From JAUMBM01 sp964645715 (GTDB taxonomy: Bacteria > Bacteroidota > Bacteroidia > Chitinophagales > Saprospiraceae), in NCBI GenBank assembly GCA_964645715.1, contig CAZYAO010000010.1, positions 27,503 through 91,502 of the forward strand: DNA of 64,000 nt, read 5' to 3'. Position numbers and translations under genes: made by a program. Under the pieces are notes generated by a model. It saw only the letters and a list, made by a program, of their open reading frames with translations, was not told the origin of the DNA and made no database searches. Numbering within the stretch: the first letter of the stretch is position 1; every line of letters begins with the position of its first letter. Of this stretch, positions 16,231 through 24,344 are shown piece after piece.

Positions 16231-16866
16231 ATGCGCTACTTTTTTCTGCTAAGCCTGCTCTCATCACTGCTCCTGTCGGGCTGCGGAGATGACCGGACCA
16301 CGGCCATCATTGAGACCGACTATGGAACGATAGAAGTGAAACTGCTCAACAGTACACCCAAGCACCGCGACAATTTTATCAAGCTCGCAAAAGAAGGCTT
16401 TTATGACGGCCTCCTCTTTCATCGCGTAGTACCAGGTTTTATGGTTCAGGGGGGAGATCCCGATTCGCGCAATGCAACGCCCGGGCAACAGCTTGGCATG
16501 GGCGATCCGGGTTACATGATCGACCCCGAAATCGGTGCCCCGCACATCCGCGGTGCACTGGCAGCAGCCCGCAACCAAAATCCACAGAAAAAATCTTCGG
16601 GTTCACAGTTCTACATCGTACAAGGACAACCTGTTGACGACAGCTACCTCGATCAGATTGAGGCCCAAAAGGGTATTAAGTACAATCCTACCCAGCGCAA
16701 GCTCTACAAAGAAGCTGGCGGAACACCCTTTCTGGATATGGACTATACCGTCTTCGGAGAAGTGGTATCAGGTATGGAAGTCATCGACAAAATCGCCGCC
16801 TTACCGCGAAATCCCAACGACCGCCCCGACAAGGATATCCGCATGAAAGTACGGATTGAAGAATAA
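16231..16866 (+). CDS. cyclophilin-type peptidyl-prolyl isomerase, lipoprotein
   Basis: A 211-residue protein with a lipoprotein signal (MRYFFLLSLLSSLLLSGC, lipid Cys18) and a cyclophilin domain. The active-site arginine lies in LLFHRVVPGFMVQGGDP; the conserved GSQFYIVQG strand and TVFGEVVSGMEVIDKI end the domain. Two inserts (around GDPDSRNATPG and the VDDSYLDQIEAQKG segment) are typical of Bacteroidota periplasmic cyclophilins. It should catalyse proline isomerisation on envelope proteins. The next gene is a homologue fused to a PKD domain. Confidence 0.92.
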   Translation: MRYFFLLSLLSSLLLSGCGDDRTTAIIETDYGTIEVKLLNSTPKHRDNFIKLAKEGFYDGLLFHRVVPGFMVQGGDPDSRNATPGQQLGMGDPGYMIDPEIGAPHIRGALAAARNQNPQKKSSGSQFYIVQGQPVDDSYLDQIEAQKGIKYNPTQRKLYKEAGGTPFLDMDYTVFGEVVSGMEVIDKIAALPRNPNDRPDKDIRMKVRIEE

Positions 16867-16941
16867 CAGGCCAACAGCCTTCCCGACACACCCATATGTT
16901 TGTCAGGGTTTATTACCTAACCATTTTTGTATGCTGCTAGT

Positions 16942-17826
16942 ATGATGAGCAAGCCCTTCCTTTTTACCAGCCTGCTGGTACTGACGACCAGCCTGTTGCT
17001 GGCGCAAAAGCCAGCTTTCGAAATTATGGCAGATAGTATGCTGGTGTATGAACCTATCACTTTTGCCAACAAGTCTGCTAAGGCTGTCCGCTACGAATGG
17101 GATTTTGGTGATGGCGCCAAAGACACGCTCGCCAATCCAACGCACCGATATTTTTTCTCCGGCCAGTATACGGTCAGACTTACAGCCTTCGCTGCCAACA
17201 ATAAGTCCCGCACCTACGAGAAAAAGGTATACATTAAACCTCCCAGCAAATGTCTGGTGCACATGCAGACACCTATGGGGTATATGATACTGCATCTTTT
17301 TGATGCCACACCTGCTCATCAGGACAACTTTGTCAAACTTGCCGAGCAGCATTTTTATGACAGCCTGCTCTTTCACAGGGTCATTCAGGGATTTATGATT
17401 CAGGGTGGTGACCCCAACAGCCGCAATCCAGAGCCGGGCAAACCCATGGGCGCCGGCGGCCCTGGCTATACCATCAAGGCCGAGTTTGCCGACTCGCTGG
17501 CGCATGTGAAGGGCGCACTGGCTGCGGCGCGTACTAACAACCCCCAAAAGAGGTCTTCGGGTTCGCAATTCTACATCGTACAAGGCAAACCCGTAACCGA
17601 CGAAGAACTCAATCGCATTGAAGCCCAGAAGAACTTTCGCTACCCTAGCAGCGTGCGGGAGGCCTACCTGAACCAGGGGGGCACCCCTTTTCTCGACCAG
17701 GACTATTCTGTTTTCGGACGGGTCATTGAGGGACTTGAAGTGATAGACAGGATCGCTGCTGCCCGAACCAATGCCGAAAACCTGCCTTTTGAAAAAATGT
17801 GGATGGTCGTCAGGCTTATGCGCTGA
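16942..17826 (+). CDS. PKD domain / cyclophilin fusion, secreted peptidyl-prolyl isomerase
   Basis: A 294-residue exported protein: signal peptide (to about LLLAQ, residue 22), one PKD-like beta-sandwich (about 25-105, with YEWDFGDGAKDT and TVRLTAF) and a C-terminal cyclophilin domain (110-294) closely resembling the preceding gene, with LLFHRVIQGFMIQGGDP and SGSQFYIVQGKP. No lipobox is visible, so it may be periplasmic or secreted. The two genes look like a tandem duplication with a gained PKD domain. PKD domains usually bind other proteins or sugars. A TTG at 16927 is in frame; ATG 16942 (or 16945) gives the clean signal peptide. Confidence 0.88.
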   Translation: MMSKPFLFTSLLVLTTSLLLAQKPAFEIMADSMLVYEPITFANKSAKAVRYEWDFGDGAKDTLANPTHRYFFSGQYTVRLTAFAANNKSRTYEKKVYIKPPSKCLVHMQTPMGYMILHLFDATPAHQDNFVKLAEQHFYDSLLFHRVIQGFMIQGGDPNSRNPEPGKPMGAGGPGYTIKAEFADSLAHVKGALAAARTNNPQKRSSGSQFYIVQGKPVTDEELNRIEAQKNFRYPSSVREAYLNQGGTPFLDQDYSVFGRVIEGLEVIDRIAAARTNAENLPFEKMWMVVRLMR

Positions 17827-17847
17827 TGATTTCGAACTTTGCTATGT

Positions 17848-18615
17848 ATGGATAATCAAATTGTATTGGGTATTGATGTGGGTGCCTCCGGTATAAAAGG
17901 AGCACTAGTTGATATCAGCAACGGGGAGTTGGTCTCTGATCGCATTCGGCTGGAAACCCCTAAGCCTTCAACGCCGCAGGCTGTAGGAGAGGTCTTTGCA
18001 ACACTTACCAGCCGACTCAACTGGACTGGCTTCATCGGCTGCGGATTCCCTTCGCTGGTGCGAAACGGTAAAGTACTTACGGCTACCAATATCGATAAAA
18101 GCTGGATGAACTGTCAGGCGGATGAGCTCTTCAGCGAAATGACCGGTTGCAAGGTGCATCTTATCAACGATGCTGATGCCGCCGGTATCGCAGCTGCTAA
18201 GTTTGGCCTGGCCCGGGGTGAAATGGGCACGGTCTTATTGATTACACTGGGCACTGGCATCGGGTCCGTACTTTTTCGGGAGGGTATCATCATCCCCAAT
18301 ACGGAGTTTGGACATATTTATATGCAGAATCACAAAGAGATTGCTGAACGCTACTGTGCCGACAGTGTGCGCAAGCGTGAGAATCTCGACTGGACAAGCT
18401 GGGGCAAACGCCTCAACGAGTACCTGCTGTACCTCGAAAAATTGCTTTCACCCGACCTCATTATTCTGGGTGGCGGCGGCAGTAAGCATTTTGACAAATA
18501 CGCCGACTGCATCACCTTGCAAACCAGGGTAAAAGCAGCCCTTTTGCAAAACAATGGGGGTATCATCGGTGCCGCCTGGTATGCATGGCACACGGAGCAT
18601 AAGGCCCGCCGCTAG
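17848..18615 (+). CDS. ppgK: polyphosphate--glucose phosphotransferase (ROK family)
   Basis: A 255-residue ROK-type kinase. The N-terminal phosphate motif is GIDVGASGIKGALVD, then the catalytic segment LINDADAAGIAAAKFG with the base Asp, and LLITLGTGIGSVLF as the second phosphate loop. Polyphosphate glucokinases share this compact form and end with the ILGGGGSK segment. It makes glucose-6-phosphate from glucose using polyphosphate or ATP in the cytosol; with pgi, the symporter and the GH3 enzyme elsewhere in the window, it fits a sugar-use theme, though not an operon. ATG 17848 is chosen over the upstream TTG. The 3' end overlaps the convergent gene by 4 bp. Confidence 0.87.
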   Translation: MDNQIVLGIDVGASGIKGALVDISNGELVSDRIRLETPKPSTPQAVGEVFATLTSRLNWTGFIGCGFPSLVRNGKVLTATNIDKSWMNCQADELFSEMTGCKVHLINDADAAGIAAAKFGLARGEMGTVLLITLGTGIGSVLFREGIIIPNTEFGHIYMQNHKEIAERYCADSVRKRENLDWTSWGKRLNEYLLYLEKLLSPDLIILGGGGSKHFDKYADCITLQTRVKAALLQNNGGIIGAAWYAWHTEHKARR

Positions 18616-19034
18616 TCCGAAGATGGCTTTCGGACCCACTGTTGGTCGGCCGTGAGCTCGAAGGCTGTGGGAATGTAAATGACCGTATCAACCGACTCAT
18701 AGCACTCCCCCCTCGATGTCCGAACATTAATCCGCTGCTTGTCAACAGAAGACAGCAGCAACTCACCAGCTGTGCGCTGGGAGCGGTAGGCGTAGCGGTT
18801 GTTCTTCAGATAATCCTGTAGTATGGCTTCTGATCCGTTGTACATGAGTACTTCGGTCTTTATCATTAGCGAGCTGCCTTCCCACTGTACCACCTCATAG
18901 TTGCCGAAGAGGTCGAACCGAATCAGTGTTACCGAATCAAGCGAAAACACCTCGTGGTTCATATACCGTTTCTGAGACCATGATAGCCCGGGACCGACAG
19001 CTGTAAGTAATAAAACGATGATAAATATTCTCAT
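18612..19034 (-). CDS. secreted protein of unknown function
   Basis: A 140-residue protein with a signal peptide (MRIFIIVLLLTAVGPGLSWSQ) and a short mature part of mixed beta strands (VTLIRFDLFGNYEVVQW, LMIKTEVLMYNG). The ending has a CYESVDTVIYIPTAFEL strand. I do not recognise the family; a distant likeness to adhesin-head DUF2807 proteins is possible but weak. An in-frame ATG four codons earlier (19046) is an alternative start. It is 35 bp after kdsA on the same strand and may share its transcript. Confidence 0.6.
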   Translation of the reverse strand: MRIFIIVLLLTAVGPGLSWSQKRYMNHEVFSLDSVTLIRFDLFGNYEVVQWEGSSLMIKTEVLMYNGSEAILQDYLKNNRYAYRSQRTAGELLLSSVDKQRINVRTSRGECYESVDTVIYIPTAFELTADQQWVRKPSSD

Positions 19035-19069
19035 AAGCTGCTGCAATTTGGCAGACTGATGTTGGCTTC

Positions 19070-19882
19070 TCAGATGGCTTTTCGGATGCGGACGAGGCTG
19101 GTGAGCAGCGATTCAAGCTGTCCGAGTGGCAGCATGTTGGCACCATCACTCTTTGCTTCCGCGGGATGAGGATGTGTCTCTATAAATAAACCATCGACAC
19201 CTACGGCCACGCCTGCCCGGGCAATAGCGCTGATGAGCGCCGGCCGGCCACCCGTAACCCCGCTCGCCTGGTTGGGCTGCTGCAAAGAGTGCGTACAATC
19301 CAGCACAACCGTAGCTCCAAACCCTTGCATAACCGGAATACCCCGAAAATCTACAATCAAATCCTGATAACCAAAGGTTGTGCCCCGCTCCGTCAACAGC
19401 ACCGATGGATTACCGCTCTGCTGCACTTTTTCCATGGCAAACTGCATCGACTCAGGGCTTACAAATTGACCTTTTTTGATATTAACCACCTTGCCGGTAG
19501 CCGCGGCCGCCTGCAGCAAACTCGTCTGCCTGCACAAAAAGGCAGGAATCTGCAGTACATCCACATAAGCAGCAGCGAGTGCAGCTTCGGGTTCGGTATG
19601 AATATCCGTAGTTGTAGGAACACTAAAGTGCTCTCCCACCTTACGCAAAATATCCAGCGCACGTTCGTCCCCTATACCTGTAAAGGAGTCCCCTTTTGAC
19701 CGATTGGCCTTGCGGTAAGATCCTTTGAATATATAAGGAATCTGAAGCCGCTCACAGATGTCACTCACTTTTGCGGCTATCTCAAAAGCCATCTCTTCTC
19801 CTTCGATTGCGCAGGGACCTGCGATAAGAAAGAAGTTTCCGCTGTCAAGATGCTTAATCTTTGGAATGGAAGTCAGATCCAT
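19070..19882 (-). CDS. kdsA: 3-deoxy-8-phosphooctulonate synthase KdsA, metal-dependent type
   Basis: A 270-residue KDO-8-phosphate synthase. It joins phosphoenolpyruvate to arabinose-5-phosphate in the pathway to lipopolysaccharide inner core. Motifs: LIAGPCAIE with Cys24, KGSYRKANRSKGDSFTGIG, FLCRQTSLLQAAA, and DCTHSLQQPN. The cysteine in GPCAIE is the metal ligand seen in metal-dependent enzymes (Aquifex type) instead of the asparagine of E. coli, so a divalent metal should be needed. C-terminal GLFIETHPHPAEAKSDG is normal. Other kds genes are not in the window. Confidence 0.94.
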   Translation of the reverse strand: MDLTSIPKIKHLDSGNFFLIAGPCAIEGEEMAFEIAAKVSDICERLQIPYIFKGSYRKANRSKGDSFTGIGDERALDILRKVGEHFSVPTTTDIHTEPEAALAAAYVDVLQIPAFLCRQTSLLQAAAATGKVVNIKKGQFVSPESMQFAMEKVQQSGNPSVLLTERGTTFGYQDLIVDFRGIPVMQGFGATVVLDCTHSLQQPNQASGVTGGRPALISAIARAGVAVGVDGLFIETHPHPAEAKSDGANMLPLGQLESLLTSLVRIRKAI

Positions 19883-19980
19883 AGTAGAATTATTGAACGA
19901 TACATTGCGGCTGCAAAGTACGCAGAAAGCAGCTAATTAACGCACGGGACCTTGGGAAAAGCACGCTGTAGGCACAATGA

Positions 19981-20023
19981 AAACAGCGCCAGACCACCCC
20001 TGCGGGAATGGCTGGCGCTGTTT
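19981..20023 (-). terminator. hairpin downstream of the outer-membrane protein gene
   Basis: Perfect 12-bp inverted repeat AAACAGCGCCAG / CTGGCGCTGTTT with a 19-nt loop. Read on the minus strand it is followed by a short T run (TTTTCATT). It lies 157 bp past the OM protein stop. Confidence 0.55.
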
Positions 20024-20179
20024 GAAATGGTCATGGAATTTTTGTGTATCGAGCCTTTGAACCTGAATCACGCTCTGGGAACGGCTGCAGTCAAAGTGTG
20101 TTGTGTTTTCTTAGGTCTTTTCTCGCTTTGAGCGGCCGAACACCCTTCAGGTGTAGCCTGCACCAATCGGACCAGCGAA

Positions 20180-20761
20180 TTAAAGCTTAACGGTCAGACC
20201 AATGTTGAGGATAGAAACACCGTAGCCAAGTTCAGCGAAACCAGCCATCTTAGGACTGAAGTAGCGGCGGGCACCCACAAAACCGCTGTACAGCAGTTGG
20301 TTCTGCGCACCGTTGCTATAGCGCGGAGACAGCACGTCACCGTCTTTAGGCTCTGGCGTAATCTGTGTATGTGTAACCTTAGGCGTGCTGTAAGCCAGCT
20401 GTAGACCACCGTAGATGCGCCAGTTGTTGAGGTTATTGCTCACCCCGGCAGCACGCACACCAAAAATGTAGAAATCATTTTCGTAAGCATCAATTGTACC
20501 ATTAGGACGCGCAATGCGGCCAGAAGAAGTGCTGGAAAAACCACCGAAAGCACCCAGCGTAAAATTGTCTGCTACATAATAGTCCAACCGCAAGTTTACC
20601 GGCGGAACAACCGTCCGTCCACCCTCGGCAACAAAAGAAGAAATAACACCGACACCTGCTGAAAACTCCAAATCGCCTTTGGTCAGTTTAACCGGCTTCA
20701 ATTGTGCTTGTGTCGTAAAAGCTGCTGCGATCAGTGCGAGGGTGAAGAAAAACCTGGACAT
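20180..20761 (-). CDS. outer-membrane beta-barrel protein (about 8 strands)
   Basis: A 193-residue exported protein: signal peptide MSRFFFTLALIAAAFTTQAQ, then alternating amphipathic strands (EFSAGVGVISSF, VNLRLDYYVADNFTLGAFGGF, DFYIFGVRAAG, WRIYGGLQLAYS, LLYSGFVGARRYF, AGFAELGYGVSILNIGLTVKL). The length suits an eight-stranded OmpX/OmpA-type barrel. The frame is open to 20872 but ATG 20761 gives the signal peptide and lies downstream of a TACCTTTG promoter box. Function unknown. Confidence 0.8.
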   Translation of the reverse strand: MSRFFFTLALIAAAFTTQAQLKPVKLTKGDLEFSAGVGVISSFVAEGGRTVVPPVNLRLDYYVADNFTLGAFGGFSSTSSGRIARPNGTIDAYENDFYIFGVRAAGVSNNLNNWRIYGGLQLAYSTPKVTHTQITPEPKDGDVLSPRYSNGAQNQLLYSGFVGARRYFSPKMAGFAELGYGVSILNIGLTVKL

Positions 20762-21105
20762 GGTACTTCGGTTTATTAGTGATTGATGATCAGACAGAGA
20801 AAATTTTATTCCGTCGTAATTTGATGATGCAAAGGTAATCCAATTGCGTGTATATGTCAAGCGTATAGGCAAATTTTATTTTAAAATTTTTGAAATAGAA
20901 TCGTTAATTAAGAATTATATTTTGAAAAACACATGCAGATTGTATAAATTTATGCCCCGTCTGTTGTTGGCATAATATTCTTCGCTAAACAGCGCAAAAG
21001 CAAAATCCTGCATCCTGCACACATATACAGAACTAACGTTTGTTTACCATGCATTATTGTTACTAGTCCGAATAAAATTTTTACACAATCGCGGGTTTTG
21101 GGCAA
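20762..21105. other. AT-rich divergent intergenic region
   Basis: 344 bp between the OM barrel gene (-) and the metallophosphoesterase gene (+). The left part holds the barrel promoter. The rest (about 20870-21060) is clearly richer in A/T than its surroundings and has no ORF or strong hairpin I can support. Confidence 0.7.
20830..20837 (-). promoter_or_regulatory. -7 promoter box TACCTTTG for the OM barrel gene
   Basis: Exact TAnnTTTG match on the minus strand, about 70 bp before the start codon. A TTGACA-like element lies 17 bp further upstream. Confidence 0.55.
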
Positions 21106-22386
21106 ATGCACGACATCAACTTTATCTTTTGTCGGCTGTTTATGAAATTGAAAAAATACTACATGCTTCGCCTGCTGATATTCTTATCTTTTTTATTGTT
21201 CATTGATGTTTACGCCTTTCAGGCCATTCGCTTACTAATCCAGCATAAATCTTTGCTGGTTCGCGGCATTATCTACGGTTTTTACTGGCTGATTCCGCTG
21301 GCGGCCATAACAATGCTCGTCTTTTCGGATGCTTTGGGTACAGCCAACTGGCCTAAAGGCTGGCTCAGCGTCATACGAGCCTTCTTTTTCATTGCCTACC
21401 TGTCCAAATTTATGGTTGCCGGCATTCTGCTAATCGACGATTTTCGGCGGTTGGTGTTGTTTTTATACGATCGTTGGGCACCTTCCCCGCAGGTGGACAC
21501 GAGCCGCAGCCGTTTTCTTGCTCAGCTGGCACTGATTATTGGCGGACTGCCGCTGGTATTTTTGTCGTACGGTATGGCCCGCAATCCTTATCGCTATCAA
21601 ATATTGCGCCAGCGGCTGCAGCTTCGCAACCTGCCGCCTTCGTTGGCGGGCCTGCGCGTTGTACAGTTGTCCGATATCCACGCCGGCAGTTTCACACGCC
21701 CCGATGCTGTTGCACGAGCCATTGACATGGTCAATGCCCTACAGCCCGATCTGGTGTTTTTTACCGGCGACCTGGTCAATAATGCAGCTGAAGAAATGCT
21801 TCCTTACAAAGAAATGTTTGGACGCATACAGGCGCGCTACGGTGTATTCTCTATTTTTGGCAACCATGATTATGGCGACTACGTCATGTGGCCTTCCGAA
21901 AAAGCCAAACGCGACAATCTGGAACTACTCAAGAGCATACACCGCGAAATGGGCTGGCAGCTGTTGCTCAACGAAAACAGGCTGCTCGAGATAGCAGGCC
22001 AGCAGGTAGCTATTATTGGTGTTGAAAATTATTCAGCGCTTGCGCGCTTCCCCAAATATGGCGATCTGGCAAAAGCCTATGCGGGCAGTGAGCCTGCAGC
22101 GCTCAAAATTTTACTTTCACACGACCCCACGCACTGGGAAGCCGGCGTGGTGGAAAAATATGCTGACATACAGCTTACCTTATCAGGCCACACCCACGGA
22201 ATGCAATTTGGCGTGGAAATTCCTGGCTGGATCAAGTGGAGTCCAGCACAATATGTATATAAGCAGTGGGCGGGTGCCTATGAATCAGGGGGGCAGTGGC
22301 TGTACGTCAATCGCGGCTTTGGTTTTCTGGGTTATCCGGGACGAGTAGGCATACTGCCGGAAATCAGCCTGTTGGAACTTGCCTGA
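21106..22386 (+). CDS. membrane-anchored metallophosphoesterase (YkuE-like)
   Basis: A 426-residue protein with three to four N-terminal membrane helices (to about 160) and a calcineurin-type phosphoesterase domain. Metal ligands appear in order: LSDIHAGS (Asp/His), FFTGDLVNNAA, IFGNHDYGDY, LSHDPTHWEAG and LSGHTHGMQFG. This set fits YkuE/YaeI-like enzymes that act on phospholipid or UDP-sugar substrates, often in lipid A or peptidoglycan turnover; the exact substrate is unknown. An alternative start is ATG 21142. The 3' neighbour is a ferredoxin with its own promoter. Confidence 0.88.
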   Translation: MHDINFIFCRLFMKLKKYYMLRLLIFLSFLLFIDVYAFQAIRLLIQHKSLLVRGIIYGFYWLIPLAAITMLVFSDALGTANWPKGWLSVIRAFFFIAYLSKFMVAGILLIDDFRRLVLFLYDRWAPSPQVDTSRSRFLAQLALIIGGLPLVFLSYGMARNPYRYQILRQRLQLRNLPPSLAGLRVVQLSDIHAGSFTRPDAVARAIDMVNALQPDLVFFTGDLVNNAAEEMLPYKEMFGRIQARYGVFSIFGNHDYGDYVMWPSEKAKRDNLELLKSIHREMGWQLLLNENRLLEIAGQQVAIIGVENYSALARFPKYGDLAKAYAGSEPAALKILLSHDPTHWEAGVVEKYADIQLTLSGHTHGMQFGVEIPGWIKWSPAQYVYKQWAGAYESGGQWLYVNRGFGFLGYPGRVGILPEISLLELA

Positions 22387-22429
22387 TCTCGGTTTTACAA
22401 TAACTTTTTTCTTTTTGCCCGGCCGGCCG

Positions 22430-22437
22430 TATTTTTG
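22430..22437 (+). promoter_or_regulatory. distal -7 box TATTTTTG for the ferredoxin gene
   Basis: Exact TAnnTTTG match. An inverted repeat starts two bases downstream, at the expected transcription start. Confidence 0.45.
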
Positions 22438-22438
22438 C

Positions 22439-22472
22439 GCCAACAAACAAGCTGCATATCTTGTTTGTTGGC
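22439..22472. promoter_or_regulatory. 13-bp inverted repeat at the ferredoxin transcription start
   Basis: Perfect arms GCCAACAAACAAG / CTTGTTTGTTGGC around an 8-nt loop. No T-tract follows, so it is not a typical terminator. It could be an operator or a 5' stem-loop on the mRNA. Confidence 0.55.
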
Positions 22473-22542
22473 TGAGATATAGGTTCCTGTAGCTGCGTGC
22501 CGCACACAGCTGCCGGAGTATATTTTTATCACCTCCGTAAAA

Positions 22543-22550
22543 TATGTTTG
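22543..22550 (+). promoter_or_regulatory. proximal -7 box TATGTTTG for the ferredoxin gene
   Basis: Exact TAnnTTTG match only 4 nt before ATG 22555, like the arrangement at tsaB and the RlmI-like gene. Confidence 0.4.
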
Positions 22551-22554
22551 CGAA

Positions 22555-22902
22555 ATGGCAATCATGATAACCGACGAGTGTATCAACTGTGGTGCCTGCG
22601 AACCCGAATGTCCCAATAATGCTATCTATGAGGGGGGCATCGAGTGGGCCATCACCGACGGCACCAACGTCAAGGGCGTATATGAAATGGAATCGGGCCA
22701 AAAACTCGATGCAGCGGCGCGGCAGAAGCCCGTCAGTGATGACTATTATTATATAGTGCCTGATAAGTGTACAGAATGCGTGGGCTTTCACGAAGAGCCC
22801 CAGTGCGCTGCAGTCTGCCCCGTAGACTGTTGCGTGCCAGATCCTGAACGCGTGGAGAACGAACAGCAGCTGCTCGCCCGGAAAGACCGCCTGCACCTGT
22901 AA
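22555..22902 (+). CDS. 2x[4Fe-4S] ferredoxin, YfhL/Alvin-type
   Basis: A 115-residue ferredoxin. The first cluster motif is CINCGACEPECP near the N-terminus; the second is CTEC-x8-CAAVCP with the 8-residue loop seen in Allochromatium-type ferredoxins. An insert of about 45 residues (NAIYEGGIEW to PVSDDYYY) separates the clusters, as in other Bacteroidota members. It carries electrons in the cytosol; the partner is not visible. Two candidate promoters and a stem-loop precede it, so it is likely regulated separately from the phosphoesterase. Confidence 0.92.
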   Translation: MAIMITDECINCGACEPECPNNAIYEGGIEWAITDGTNVKGVYEMESGQKLDAAARQKPVSDDYYYIVPDKCTECVGFHEEPQCAAVCPVDCCVPDPERVENEQQLLARKDRLHL

Positions 22903-23045
22903 GTTTTCAGCAGCTAACCCACATAGGTACAAAATACCTGCTGTCTCTTACGGAAAGTACGGCTCACAGTTGGCTACAACTAGTGCACTCACTCCCCGAC
23001 AGCCTGTAATCTGCCTGGTTTTTCTCACAACCAAAATAGTGTCCG

Positions 23046-23480
23046 ATGAAAAATCGCCTGCTTTCACTACTCGTATTGCTGCTCATGTCCTCCGGTACAA
23101 TCATCGCCCAATATTCTCCTATTGGCGTATGGAAAACCATTGATGACAAAACCGGAGAGGCCAAGTCACACGTTGAAATTTTTGAACAGAACGGTAAGTT
23201 CCATGGTAAGGTTGTGCGCCTGCTGCGCAAGGGACCCGAGACCCGCTGTGAAAATTGCAGTGGCGCCAAGAAAAACCAACTCATTCTCGGCATGATGGTC
23301 GTCGAGAACCTGCGCGCTTCCGAGGGATTCTGGCAGGGAGGTACTATTCTCGATCCCGAAAGCGGTAACGAATACACTTGCTCTGTGTGGTTCGACCGCG
23401 GCCAGCCCAACGAGCTCCGCGTCCGTGGCCGCCACTGGAGTGGCTTGTATCGCACGCAAACCTGGTACCGGGTGCCGTAA
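23046..23480 (+). CDS. secreted DUF2147 family protein
   Basis: A 144-residue exported protein: signal peptide (to about IIAQ, residue 22), then the DUF2147 pattern PIGVWKTIDDKTGEAKSHVEI, HGKVVRLL, CENCSGAKKNQLILGMMVV and GGTILDPESGNEYTCSVW. The beta-rich fold suggests a lipocalin-like or calycin structure. The role is unknown. Two cysteines (CENC) may bind metal or form a disulfide. A strong terminator follows directly. Confidence 0.88.
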   Translation: MKNRLLSLLVLLLMSSGTIIAQYSPIGVWKTIDDKTGEAKSHVEIFEQNGKFHGKVVRLLRKGPETRCENCSGAKKNQLILGMMVVENLRASEGFWQGGTILDPESGNEYTCSVWFDRGQPNELRVRGRHWSGLYRTQTWYRVP

Positions 23481-23487
23481 GGTAATC

Positions 23488-23530
23488 TCAAATAGCTATT
23501 TGGCGACTGCGTCGCCAAATAGCTATTTGA
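23488..23530 (+). terminator. Rho-independent terminator after the DUF2147 gene
   Basis: Perfect 19-bp stem with a 5-nt loop (CTGCG), followed by TAGTTTTTT. Its inner stem ATTTGGCGA resembles the core of hairpins at 24251, 28400 and 33474. Confidence 0.9.
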
Positions 23531-23651
23531 TAGTTTTTTACCAAAACCTATAATCGGACTCCAACAGCAAAACTTTAACAATTATCAGGCAATAAGGCAA
23601 GCATTGCGACAGTTATTACAATGATTATTCTCACCAAATGCTTGCTATGTC

Positions 23652-23882
23652 ATGAACCTTACACCAAACAGCATTGTCGCCTATATTTACGGAGAGACCA
23701 ATCTGTCGGAGGCCCTCTCCGTTGAACATGCCATGGACGCTGATCCGCTGCTGGCAGCAGAGTGCAGAGAGTTGGCCAGCGCCAGGAAAGAATTCCCCAA
23801 GGCTATGTTTAATGCTCCTCCCAGAACGCTGCAGGCCATTCTGCGCTATAGTGAAAAGACACGTATGGAACAACAGGTGTGA
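23652..23882 (+). CDS. small conserved Bacteroidota protein, unknown function
   Basis: A 76-residue soluble protein starting MNLTPNSIVAYIYGE. I recognise the pattern of a small helical protein conserved in the phylum: an acidic N-terminal helix with a VEHAMDADPLLAAEC segment resembling the N-terminal part of Bacteroidota anti-sigma factors, and a C-terminal ILRYSEKT tail. No membrane helix. It could be a soluble anti-sigma-like adaptor, but this is a guess. The scaffold gap begins about 120 bp downstream. Confidence 0.65.
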   Translation: MNLTPNSIVAYIYGETNLSEALSVEHAMDADPLLAAECRELASARKEFPKAMFNAPPRTLQAILRYSEKTRMEQQV

Positions 23883-23950
23883 TCGCCGGCCGTTAGTGCG
23901 CTCGTTTCAATGCAATCTTCTGCGGTTTATTCTCGTCAAAACCAGCAGCG

Positions 23951-24160
23951 CCCCCTGCTGCTTTCATACTCATCGTTTTTCTGCTGTTTTTTATCCGAAA
24001 AACATNNNNNNNNNNNNNNNNNNNNNNNNNNNNNNNNNNNNNNNNNNNNNNNNNNNNNNNNNNNNNNNNNNNNNNNNNNNNNNNNNNNNNNNNNNNNNNN
24101 NNNNNCCCCCTGCTGCTTTCATACTCATCGTTTTTCTGCTGTTTTTTATCCGAAAAACAT
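23951..24160. other. false gap: 100 N flanked by exact 55-bp duplicates
   Basis: Bases 23951-24005 and 24106-24160 are identical over 55 bp, with N from 24006 to 24105. This is the mark of two contigs that overlap by one assembler k-mer but were joined with a fixed N spacer. The true sequence probably has one copy and no gap. Confidence 0.92.
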
Positions 24161-24250
24161 GTGCTTTTTCTGAGAATCAGCGCTAATTTGCATCAGCAAA
24201 GGCAGCGCGGTCGGTATGAAGTTGTCTTCTACGTAAAAACAGACATTAAT

Positions 24251-24294
24251 TCAGAACACTCTTTGGCGGCATTAACCGCCAAAGAGTGTTCTGA
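24251..24294. repeat. 19-bp perfect hairpin, member of a CTCTTTGGCGG hairpin family
   Basis: Arms TCAGAACACTCTTTGGCGG and its reverse complement around a 6-nt loop CATTAA. No T-tract follows on the plus strand. The core and the trailing TGAGGCAAC are shared with the hairpin at 33474. Confidence 0.75.
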
Positions 24295-24344
24295 GGCAAC
24301 TTCCCGTCCACTGCTTCACTATATAACTGAGGATTTTGGCAGCT

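Larger units (their letters stand above)
23883..24344. other. gene-free stretch with a false assembly gap and a hairpin
   Basis: About 460 bp without a supported gene, shrinking to about 307 bp if the duplicated 55 bp and the N run are removed. It contains the gap at 24006-24105 and the 19-bp hairpin at 24251-24294. Short ORFs here use the N run or lack any family signal. Confidence 0.75.

Noticed and set aside
23883..24344. ORFs crossing the gap near 24.0 kb as genes
   Set aside because: They depend on N codons or on the duplicated 55-mer and have no recognisable pattern.
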